Source: Tuctoria greenei
Taxonomy: Eukaryota > Streptophyta > Magnoliopsida > Poales > Poaceae
Reading direction: 5' to 3'
Assembly: GCA_036927565.1 (NCBI GenBank)
Contig: JAYESD010000004.1
Span: 167,311,697-167,375,696, forward strand
Length of the DNA: 64,000 nt
This document shows, one piece after another, positions 53,620-64,000 of this stretch. Under the pieces are notes generated by a model. That model was given only the letters and a program-made list of their open reading frames with translations. It ran no database searches and had not been told where the DNA came from. Every line of letters starts with the position of its first letter. Positions within the stretch are counted from its first letter, which is position 1. Position numbers and translations under genes: made by a program.

Positions 53620-55384
53620 TGTGAGACCTATGTGTGCTGAATACATTGGCTATGGCGATAAAAGTTTTAAATACTAACAAAAAACCTTTTTAACAAGGTC
53701 CGACTCTAGGTCCGAGCTCCTGCAAGGTCCGATGATAGGTTCGGCATGTTTTGGGTAGCTCCTGCAAGGTCTGACATAAGGTTCGACTTGCTCTGGCTAG
53801 GTTCAACTTTTTTGTCTAGGTCCAACTAGCTTTGGTTAGCTCTGGCTCTAGGTCCGACTAGCCTTGCTTAAGCTCCAGCGCTAGGTTTGACTAGCTTTGG
53901 TAAGCTCCGGTGCTAGGTCTGACTAACCTTGGTTAGCTCCGGCGCTAGGTCCTGCGAACTTTGGTAAGCTCCAATTCAAGGTCCGGTTAGCTTTTTGCAA
54001 GGTTCGGAGCTTGATCGCAGTGGTTCTGCTTTTACTTTGGATTGATTTGAACTTTCTTTACACTTATGGATAGTTTGCTTAGTATTATTTTACTAAGTTT
54101 TTGGTGTGTTTTTGTGGTTATGGCTGATATCATTTTTCTATGGTTCGCAACATGCTTATGTGAGGTGCTCACGTAAGATGTTGTGGTTTTGAAACTAATG
54201 TGAGTCAAGTCGAGGACTTGTGCTCAGAAGTATTGATTGTTTGTTCATGTGCAGGTGTTAAATGAGTTCAAGACATGGTGATGGGATCCATTGGACTAGT
54301 CTCAGGGAGGAGATGAGGTTCCAACATTCAAGTTCGGGAGGAACTGTGGTTGAGCTGATCAGGAGGTCACGCAGGGTGATTGAATCAAGGGCAGTGCATG
54401 TGAAGGAAACTAGATGTGGAAAGAAAGTTTTTGCACGTATGCATGCGGTGCATGACTTGGCAACATGGTTCTGAAGATAGGATTATAGATGGAAAGATCT
54501 GGTTGGAAGTATTAGATCATATCGGTTGATGACTTCGGCTGCGTCGGAGTCGGTTATGGATCGGATATGGAAAGTATCGAGTTGGTTATGATAGTTTTCA
54601 TGTGGGACAAGAATTTTGGTTGTTTTAGGAAGTGGGATACATTCCTAAGGTGTTTGGAAGTCTTAAGATTGCTTTTATCTGCTTATAGAAGAATCTTGAG
54701 CAGCTATGGAAAGTTTCGATTCGTGAATTGAGTAGGATTAGAGTCCTAGTTTGGTTTGGGTTGGCCTCATGGCTGGTAATATAAGCAAGGGAAGCCAGAG
54801 CTCGTGGTAGATGACTTTGGGGCTGTTCCTTGTGAGTTTTAATCAATAAAATTCGTAGTCTAAAGGAGCTTTTGTGCCTTGTTCGTCTGACTTGTTTTCT
54901 TCATGTCTTTCTCGCCAAGTTTCTGCACAGCACTACCTTCCTTCGGTAAGTTTAGCATAACTTGAGTTTTACAGATCCAATTTACGTGATTCTTTTTGGG
55001 TTGTATTCACAACTTGATTTTGTATCAGCTGTGAAAATTTCACGGTCATTGGTTTTGTGGTTTCTTATCTACACGAGTTTCTTTGAAGTGATCCCAAAAC
55101 TGTTTTTCTCGGGTAGGACTTATTGACCTTTCTTCAATCTTTTGATTGTAACTTGAGTTTCTCTCAACGGATCTTCATGATTGTTGTTGTAACATCTTCC
55201 TGACTTGATTCTCCACAACCTATACTTATTTTGTCACAATTGATCATGTATAGATTAGTCGCACACACGGTTTATTTAACAGATCATTTTTCTGCCGAGG
55301 GGTTTTCATTGCTTCCGCTGAAAAAGTTCTAATCTACCATTCACCCTCCGTCTGGTAGCTTTACACATGCTCTTCGATCCTACA
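53620..55384 (+). repeat. 5' LTR of copia-B
   Basis: Starts TGTGAGACC, ends GATCCTACA, 1765 bp; clearly diverged from the copia-A LTR with many small indels. Confidence 0.85.
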
Positions 55385-55386
55385 AT

Positions 55387-55399
55387 TGGTATCAGAGCC
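55387..55399 (+). promoter_or_regulatory. Primer-binding site of copia-B
   Basis: TGGTATCAGAGCC, complementary to initiator methionine tRNA, two bases after the LTR end. Confidence 0.85.
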
Positions 55400-55446
55400 A
55401 CAATGCTCTAATCTTTGTGATTTGCATGTATTTTTGACTAATCTTC

Positions 55447-57766
55447 ATGGAGACATACTCGGCAAAACCTTAGGTGTTTGTTGGCATTGATTTTCAAGTT
55501 TGTAAGGCATGCATGGAAGCTTTTATCCAGGCGCAAGGCTTCGCAATATGGGAAAAGGTGTAAAAGACTTACGATGTGTCGCCGAACGATCAAGTTACGA
55601 CTACAAACTTAAGTGATATCGATAACAACAACAAAGCCCACAACTTGATAATTCAAGGACTAACTCAGAGCGACTTCGACCGTGTTGCACACCTCCGACC
55701 GGCGTACGATGTGTGGAGAGCACTTTGTGACTACCATGAAGGATCAAACACGATGAAGGAGGTAAGGCAGGATATGTTCAAGAAATAATACATGCGCTTT
55801 GAGATGCAACCCGTTGAGTCCATTCATGACCTCTTTGCTCGCTTTAATTAAATTCATAACAACTTGTGTAGCATCAATGTTAATTTTCTAGATGTTGAGA
55901 ATGCTAGGCAATTACTACGTTTATTAGACATGTCAATCTGGGAGATGAAAGTCACATCTATTCATGAATCCACTGTCATGAGTACACTTACATTAGATGT
56001 ACTTTATTCTAAATTAAAAACTCATGAAATTGACATTTTATCACGTAAGAATCCAAATAAGTCTGTTGCATTTGTTTCACAACGTGATATGCCGAGCTAC
56101 GGCCAGTCATCATCTTGCAATACTCTTGCTTTGTTGTCCTCCCTTACCGTGGAGCAGATCGAGGAATTCCAAAAGAGGAGTTAGCACTCATCTCTACTAG
56201 ATTCCTAAAAGCACTGCAAAATGTGAGAAGTAGAAGGAGTGGAAGCTCCGGACCTCAATGTTGCTTTGAATGTGGTAAGACGGGACACTTTCGTACAGAA
56301 TACCCTAACCTTTCAAGTTCTACTACCCGTGAAGAAAAGCAGAACAAGGTCAAGACCACCTCTGGAAACTCCAACAAGAAAAATAAGGGTTCCATAGGAC
56401 GCAAGATGATAAACAGCTTCATCACCGCACTTCAAGAGCTCGGTTCAAGTGATATAGAGATCGGAAGCGATGAAGATGATGACGATCTGGCCAACTTATG
56501 CTTCATGGCGGGCAAAACAAGATCACAACAGTGACAATGATAAGGTATGTTCTACCTGTAATGAAATTTGGGATGCAATTTCTTGTGCAACTATTATTGT
56601 CAAGAAAAAGGACAAAAACCTTAGGGACAATGCTGTTAAATTGAGTCACTAGAATCTGAAATTAATCGTTTGAAAACCTTGATTCCTAGTGATGATTCTT
56701 GTTCCTCATGCGACTTAATATATGAATAATTTTCCTCCTTAAGAAGTGCACACTCCTCCGCTCTTGATAAACTTGAGTTAGAGATTGAAAAGAACAAAAA
56801 TCTTGCTGCACTTTATGATAGAAACTTAAAAAATGCTTCTTCTTCTACAATTGTTTTGCATTGTTCTTCATGTAATGATCTTGAAAAGAAACTAAAAGAT
56901 GTTATAAATGAAATTTCAATACTGAACAATGCTTTACATTCTCATGAAGTTAAGTATTGTTCTAATTGCAAACTAAAAGGAAAACTTCATGTGAAAACTA
57001 CCTAGAATTGTCTAAGAAACATGATGAGATGAATAGGACACTAGAGCAGTTTTGTATTGGGAACAAAAATCTAAACTTACTGCTGAATTCATCCAAATCT
57101 TGAGATAAAACTGGTTTAGGTTTTGATTCCCATGTTCATGCTAAAGCACATCCACCTAAAATTGTAAAGTCACTAGGAAGTGGTTTTATTAAAACAATTC
57201 CTAAACCAAAAGAGGTGGTTTTTAAATCTGCAGGAGTGTTGTCACATTCGTGTTCAAAGAAAAATATTGCATGCTCATCTAGACATGAACACAAAGTTAA
57301 ATTTCATTGTACCTATTTTGGCAGAGATGGTCATGTCATAGATTTTTGTTATAGACTACCTAAACAACATAAAAAGGAAAGAATGCAAGCTAGATCTTAT
57401 AACTCTCATGCAAAATTTGCTGCACATACCAAACCGAATGTCAGGAACTTGCAACATGCTATTATGAGTCAAAAACATTCAAAGTTTACCTCTGGAGCTT
57501 CAGTTCTTACCTCCAGAGCTTCAGTTTTTACCTCCAGACCTTCAGTTTTTGCCTCCGGAGCTACTGATTTTTGTGCTACACATGTAACACCTCGTAGGTC
57601 AGCAGTTGGGTACAAAAATCCTCAAGCTTTGGCTCATAAACCTGCTACTTTATCTCAGCTTTTGCGTGTTATTCCTGCTAGATGTTGTGTGACTCAGTAC
57701 TGGATTCCTAAATGCCTTTTGACTAACCCCAGTATTGAGTCATCGACGTATTGTGCTTCTATGTAG
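55447..57766 (+). pseudogene. Copia-B gag and linker
   Basis: Frame from ATG at 55447 (METYSAKP then TAG). Despite further stops it shows copia Gag features: EAFIQAQGFAIWEKV, NLIIQGLTQSDFDRV and YDVWRALCDYHEG. Zinc knuckle near 56262 reads CFECGKTGHFRTEY, with Tyr for the last Cys. A second knuckle near 57310 (CTYFGRDGHVIDFC) has Phe for one Cys; copia-A keeps it intact. The linker has a short Ser-rich tandem repeat (57485-57560). Confidence 0.75.
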
Positions 57767-60351
57767 GTTACACGCTTGAGGAAGGAGAACATTTAGATTG
57801 TGGATTCAGGTTGCTCACTCCATATGACCGGTAACAAATAATGGTTCTCCTCCCTCTCTTTTGTGTCACATGTAGAGAATTTTACTTTTGCCGATAATTC
57901 TTCAACTCCTATAATTGCTAAACGTTCGGTTAAAGTAAATGATCAATAAACTTTGAAAGATGTGGCACTTGTTAAAAATTTGAAATACAACTTTCTTTCC
58001 GTTTCACAATTGCTAGATGAAAATTTGGAAATTATTTCACTAAAAATTGCTGCAAAGTTATAGATTCAAATAGTGAGCTTATTTTTAACATGTCTCGGTT
58101 TGGAAGAGTTTTTAAAAACTATTTTGATATGTCTTCCTCTAAGCATAGGTGTCTAGTTGCGAATGATTCAAAGTACTTATAGTTTTTGGCATCGTAGACT
58201 TGGTCACGTAGGCTTTGATCATCTAACGTGTGTTAGTGCTCTTGATCACATACGTGGGCTGCCTAAGCTTAAAGGGACAAAGAAATTGTGTGCTCTTCTT
58301 GTAGACATTCTAAGATGGTTGCCGGTTCACATACTCCTCTCAAAATGATCATGACAACTGAATCGGGTCAACTTTTGCACCTTGACACTGTAGGACCTTC
58401 ATGTATTCAATCCTTCGAAGGTAAATGATATGTTCTTGTGATTGTTGATGATTATTCTAGATACTCTTGGGTTTACTTTATGGCATCTAAGAATGAAGCT
58501 TTTAGTCACTTTAGAACTTTATTTCTTAGATTATCAATTGATCACCCAAGATCATTAAAAGCAATTAGAAGTGATAACGAAACCAAATTTAAAAATCAAT
58601 CTTTTGATCACTTTTTTGATGAAAATGGAATAGATCATCAATTTTCTTGACCATATGTACCACAACAAAATGCTGTTGTAGAATGAAAGAACAGAACCTT
58701 AGTTGAGATAGCTAGGACTATGCTTGATGAATATAAAACTCATAGAAAATTTTGGGTTGATGCAATTGCAACCGCTTGTTATGTCTCAAATCGTGTTTTC
58801 TTGCGCGCTAAGCAAGGTAAAACACCATATGAGCTCCAGTCTGGACATAGGCCTAGTGTTACACTTTCGGGTCTTTGGTTGCAAATGCTTTGTTAAGAAA
58901 CATGGTAATCTTCACAAATTTGAACCTAGATCCATTGATGGCATGTTTCTTGGTTATCCATCTCATACTAGAGGCTACCGTGTGCTTTTACTTGACACTA
59001 ACAAAATTGTGGAGACTTGTGAGGTGTCTTTTGATGAAGCTAGCCCAGGTACTAGCTCAAACATTGCAGGTCCGGATCCATATCCTTAGGGGGAGGGTGT
59101 TTTCGAAGAAGAAGAAGAGTCGGTGATATTGCCTGATAGTTCTGAAGCTCACACGTGTCCAGCTTCGAACTTTGAACAAGCTATGACTACCATATCTGCT
59201 GGTCCTGATCGTCCACAAGCCACAAGCTCATCAATCTGCAATGAACCTGATGAAGAAGAAGCTTGTGAGACATGTGTTCCCCTACAAATTTACAAGAGTC
59301 ATCCCCCGCAACAGATAATTGGAAGCTTGCATGAATGAGTTACAAGATCTAGGTTTTCCGACGCCAATTCTCATGCTCATTCTGCTTTTGTTGCTTCTTT
59401 TGAACCCAAAGATATATCACACGCACTTGCTAATGAATCTTGGATTATTTCCATGTAAGAAGAGTTAGAAAATTTTGAAAGAAATAATGTTTGGAAACTT
59501 GTACCTCCACCACAAGGTCACACTTTAATTGGAACTAAATGGGTGTTTTAAAATAAACAAAGTGAGGATGGGGTTGTGGTTAGGAATAAGGCTAGGTTAG
59601 TTGCTCAATGTTTCACACAAATTGAAGGTCTAGATTTTGATGAAACTTTTGCTCCTGTTGCTAGATTAGAAGCCATAAGAATTTTGTTAGTTTTTGCTGC
59701 ATCTAAAGGTTTCAAGTTATATCAAATGAATGTTAAAAGTGCTTTTCTTAATGGCTACATAGATGAGAGGTTTATGTCAAGCAACCACTGGGTTTTGAAA
59801 ATTCAAATTTGCCTAATCATGTTTAAAACCTGTCCAAAGCCTTGTATGGTCTCAAACAAGCCCCTAGAGAATGGTATGATAGGTTAAAAACATTCTTATT
59901 TGAAAAGAGGTTTACCATGGGCAAGGTTGATAAAACTCTTTTTGTGCCTAAGCATGGCAATGACTCATTATTCGTTCAAGTGTTTGTGGACGATATTATC
60001 TTTGGTTGTGTTTCTCATGATCTTGTGTCCAAGTTTTCAGATATGATGAGTTCAGAATTTGAGATGAGTATGATGGGAGAACTCACGTACTTTTTGGGGC
60101 TGCAAATCAAGCAAACCAAGGAAGGTACCTTTGTGCATCAAACGAAGTAAATAAGAGACCTTCTTAAGCGTTTCAACATGGATAAAAGCAAGCCTCTTCG
60201 GACACCAATGGGAACAGCAACGACACATGAACTTGATGAAGATGGTGAACCCGTGGATCAAAAAGAATATAGAAGCATGATCGGATCACTTTTGTACCTC
60301 ATGGCATCAAGACCGGACATACAATTCAGCGTATGTCTTTGTGCACGATTT
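57767..60351 (+). pseudogene. Copia-B pol, protease to RT
   Basis: Protease box keeps VDSGCSLHMTG. The GAG-preintegrase WHRRLGHVGFDHL and integrase VIVDDYSRYSW are followed by many stops. RT has RLEAIRILL, YQMNVKSAFLNG and VFVDDIIFGC (first residue Phe instead of the usual Tyr). The reading ends at SRPDIQFSVCLCARF, the start of the RNase H connection, cut by repeat X. Confidence 0.8.
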
Positions 60352-63300
60352 TGTGGGGACCGGAATCCCGACCTCCAAGGATCTCATTGGGTGGTGTCGT
60401 GCGATGTGGCATCCAACAGTATACAATAAAAGAACGAGAACAATTTACAATACCAAGTATTTATTGAAAAACACAGCGGAAGTTTTAAAATACTAATCAA
60501 AGGAAAGAGAACTATACATTATAGCTACGCTGTCAGCACTAGCTATGCAAAAGCAAAGTCATCCATGTCGTGGATACTTTGCACTAGCAACACACAACTC
60601 ACAACCGCGTGCAGGGTTCCCACTCGACTGTAAACCCTGGAGAGGGTGCAGCCTCGTCATCGAACACGTCATCAGTCGTACAATCTACAAAAACTTGTTA
60701 ACTGCAAACGTGAGCATAAGGCTCAGCAAAACTAACCCGTCTCACTAGACATATGCAAGGGTGAATACTAAGCATAGGTAAGGTAAAGCATAAAGGACTC
60801 GCGTACAAGTGGATCCTTATAGTCATGTTTTAAGTAGCACCTAACATTCTTCAGGCACGACACATCATAGACTCCACAATCAAACAAAAAACGCTTTGCT
60901 GATGATATGACGTGCACAAAGCACATAATGCTATTACATGTAAAGTATGGGGAAACAGTAAACTTTTAATTGTACTATCTCTAAGATAAACAAGGTTGTC
61001 CAAGCAATTTGTAATTCAATATATCATATTCTCCTGACTTCTTCAGTATTATAAATGTCTGGAACAACACGACACATACGCACTTTCGGAAATGTCAGCG
61101 AGTACTTACAACAGTACCTACATAACATCTCAGTACTACTCGTATATGGCCACCTTTCACTAAACACTTGAAGGTCAAACTGGTCGATCCGTCACGAGCA
61201 GGAGGTCACTACGTGGGGTGTACTCTGACATGCTCACTAGCTGATTTACACCTTGCTGCCCTCAACCCATGCCTATAAAACGGAACGGAATGCATCGACA
61301 AACTAGTATCAAGCTACGTCAGTTTACTGGAGCCCATTCCTCCAGTATGTCACCGGTACAATTCAAGCTTGTCCAGGAGGGCCGCACACGAAACGGTCCT
61401 TTATGCACGTGAGACCACATCTCTCTGCATCCTACCCACTACTCGATCTCAATTTCATATTCATAAACCATTTTCTGATTCCAGATCCTCCCGTGTGATA
61501 AAATTCCTATCTCGCAAGTAGATTCCAACTACTCGACTTCTACCGAATTCCTATGATCATAAGCATAGCAATGTCTACTCAACGGGCTGTAGACCTATCC
61601 AATACTCCATAGGATTTGTGGGCCATGCAAGTGGATGTCAAAAACCTTAAACGTAACGCAAATCATCTGAAGATGTAAGGTGAAATAAAAACTGCAAAAC
61701 ATTGTAAGGAACTTAATACAAACCGGGGCTTGCCTGAATGCGAGTCTGAGCCTATGTTAGTTTTTGGCAGCTGGACCTCCAAAGCATCTAGCTGCTCCTC
61801 GATTTCAGCTACTACACGATATGCATATACTAGGTATGAATGACTTTGAAAAAAAAAATATGCTCGAGGTGGTGTGAATATCCTAGGATGAAAATAAGAT
61901 AATTATCTTAATTGGCTTTGGGACTTTTATGGTAGATACTAGTGACTATGGAGAAGATTCTTGCAAAGAACAGGAGATGATCAAGGAAGTTTGTTGTTCT
62001 TAAAAATTATGGTAAGCAATAACCTTCTCTAAATTTTGGTTGAAATTTTGCAGACCTATCATAGCTACCAGGGATCGTATCATGAAGAGGGGGTCTCACT
62101 GGTTCTAGGAAAATTTGTTTCACTATTTTCTAAGCTTCCTACAGGGAGAAACTAATTTTTCAATTTTGGGGAAATTTCTGGAAATTGGTTTTTCCATTTT
62201 TCTCAATTTATAACTACATAGAGATTTGGAATATTGATCAACCCAATATTTTAAGTCCAAAGAACTTGAAATTTTTACTGGTGGTCAAGTGTATTAACAA
62301 AAGTGTTCTGACCAAAATTGGGAATTTTCCAATTAACAGAACTGTAGGAATGAATTCTTTAAGCATTTTTTTATCTGAATTATACAGACATTTCTATGGA
62401 TTTTCATACAAATCCAAGTGCATCACTGGACAGTATTCTTCATGCTGGTTTTAACAAAATTTGTTTGGGAATTTTTGGACAATTCTACTGGAAGTTATGG
62501 ATTTTCCAAGTTTGGATTGAATCTGGATTTATTTTCCTATTGGAAATTTCAAATAAAGGTGCCGGTCCCACTTCATTTGAATCGGGCCAATCAGAACTGA
62601 GCCACACCGGGAGCCATGGGGTTAATTCGTGCAACCACACTGGATCTGCGTTCACATCTGATCCCACACGAGAGGGGCGTCGTTGACAGGTGGGACACGC
62701 ACCCTTCGTCTACCTCCCGACATGGCGGCGTCTCTCGCTGGAACCGCGGCGGCGCTTCGCCGGACCAAGTTGCGTCGACCTCATTTCAGCCTCACCTTGA
62801 CCGCTCAACCATAAAATCGATCGCACAAGCCGATGGTGGTGTCCAATCAAGTCGGCGATGGCCAGAGACGGCGGTGCGACGGTGACGGCGGAGCTAGGGT
62901 TTTGGCGTTCGTCGGAAACGCTCGGAAATGGCGTAATAGGCTTGGGAAAAGGTTGGGAATATTCCTGGGAGCACCAGGATGATGATTTGGGGGTTAGAAT
63001 GGGGTGACATCGCTGGCAAAGCTGAGTTCAATGGCGAAGTACGGTTTTTCAACTAGCGGCCGCAAAATCTCGAAATCTAAGGTGCTCGGTTGATAACTTT
63101 CAGGGTTTTTGGGCAGGGAGCTTCGTTAGGACATACAGAAGCTATCTGCTAACCATATTAAAGAATGATTGCAAGAATCAAACAAATTTAAGTGTGAAGC
63201 CTTGCTGTTCTATTGAGAAATCATTTGGTTATCGAACAAGAACTCGAGCTACACTTCATGTCATAGGCTTAGATTCTGTGAGCATAAACTAGAGAGGATT

Positions 63301-64000
63301 GTGAACCTTTTTTCTTAAAGGATCGAGGCTGGAGATGGCCTAGAACTGGAGCTCGACGATGAGACGGTAAAGGTTCTCGGTGGCTTACTCGACGGCGACC
63401 GGAAAACTTCAAAATATCCCAAGCAGAAGCTATGTCACGATCGATGACCAAATAGAATACGTAGAGGAGGTTGTGACAAGCCTTTTATATACTTATAGCT
63501 TGGGGAGAAACGGCTTCAATCATCGGTGAAAGCTCGATTGAGCAGAGGCGGCAGAAATGGTGTGAACCGAGGTGGAGCTCAACAGCGACGGCCAGGGGGT
63601 ATTTATAGGGACGAAGGGGTGAGGGGAGCGCGCCACGGCGCAAGCAAGCAGGCAGTTCAGTGGATGCATGCTGCGTCGCGGTGTCGCACGCTGCCAGCGT
63701 CGATCGGCGGTGAGAGCGGGATACAGAGCACCCCGTGGGTTGCACTCGAGTGGGTTAGGCTGACAGTGAGTCCCACCTCCTCTTATCCACTTCCCCTCTC
63801 TGCAACTTCAATTCTCCTACCAAACTTGATCCAAAAATTCTATATTTTTGTGGGGAGGCTCAAATAAATATCTGAAATTTGATTCTGCAATTGGATTTCG
63901 ATTTGGAGCAAGTTTCATTTGAATTTCATATTTGAATTTGAAATTGGATGAAATGCAATGGTGTCACTGAATTAAATAGCAACTGAGTTCCAAAAATTGT
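60352..64000 (-). mobile_element. LTR-like repeat X, right copy (runs off the window)
   Basis: Starts TGTGGGGACCGG on the plus strand directly in the copia-B RT/RNase H junction, and is homologous in inverse orientation to 18678-20740. The part beyond 62430 has no counterpart in the left copy. Minus-strand TATA boxes near 63490 and 63603 suggest it is transcribed leftward. No gene supported; several frames of 60-110 codons at 62300-63870 show no recognisable domain. Confidence 0.5.
63598..63608 (-). promoter_or_regulatory. TATA box in repeat X
   Basis: CCCTATAAATACC on the minus strand, a strong plant-type TATA. A second candidate (GTATATAAAAGG) lies at about 63482-63493. Confidence 0.5.

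Larger units (their letters stand above)
53620..60351 (+). mobile_element. Copia-B, second copy of the copia-A family, 3'-truncated
   Basis: 5' LTR 53620-55384, PBS, gag, and pol up to the RT/RNase H boundary. The coding line stops after CGATTT at 60351, where repeat X begins. All frames contain stops. It supplies the 5' half missing from copia-A and lacks the 3' half that copia-A keeps. Confidence 0.85.

Noticed and set aside
62185..63867. Open frames of 60-113 codons in repeat X
   Set aside because: No similarity between frames and known families, they overlap on both strands, and the left copy of repeat X does not conserve them.

Overview
The window is a transposon graveyard from a plant nuclear genome, most likely a grass. 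The evidence is the element set: En/Spm-type CACTA transposons with several distinct subterminal repeat families, Sirevirus-like Ty1/copia elements, a Cassandra-type TRIM, a Stowaway-like MITE, and GC-rich coding DNA set in AT-rich intergenic DNA. No conserved single-copy host gene was recognised, and no rRNA or tRNA gene or CRISPR array is present. Almost every large coding region is broken by stops or frameshifts.

Layout. (1) 1-14659 holds an AT-rich CACTA-like domain (about 2740-13090). It contains a decayed, spliced tnpA/Ulp1-protease gene on the minus strand (6793-3156) and, to its right, an array of ~793-bp units. Five related small genes of unknown function lie around this core: A (614-<1, -), B (2124-1523, -), C (8041-8433, +), D (11308-11726, +) and E (13257-13823, +). 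They point outward from the tnpA/Ulp1 gene in mirror-image order. (2) About 14660-18677 is the right part of a second CACTA element: a tnpD remnant, a 71-bp tandem array with a 284-bp higher-order period, and a terminal CACTACAAGG motif. (3) 18678-20740 is an LTR-like repeat with an inverted relative at 60352-64000. (4) 20741-21309 is a Cassandra-type TRIM carrying a 5S rRNA-like segment in one LTR.

(5) 21310-49589 is a 5'-truncated copia element (copia-A, +) with nested insertions. At 23942-45322 a Sirevirus-like copia element (minus strand, LTRs of 1406 and 1388 bp, TSD ATTGC) is inserted in copia-A pol. At 30088-40071 a complete CACTA element (TSD TTG) is inserted in the Sirevirus pol. That CACTA element has a ten-exon tnpA-like gene and a dead tnpD-like transposase gene. 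(6) 49590-53619 holds a Gypsy-like 3' end, an LTR with G-box tandem repeats and an unclassified segment with GGACTAGTCC palindromes. (7) 53620-60351 is a second copy of the copia-A family (copia-B) with its 5' LTR, PBS and decayed gag and pol, cut at 60351 by the LTR-like repeat that fills the rest.

The best candidate for something undescribed is the A-E gene family: short proteins with a conserved LGLGTLP...M...Y...RLD core and an acidic C-terminal tail, most with a TATA-like box 75-125 bp upstream. Three of them interrupt or adjoin the 793-bp repeat array. The nesting order read from the junctions is copia-A, then Sirevirus, then CACTA-3.
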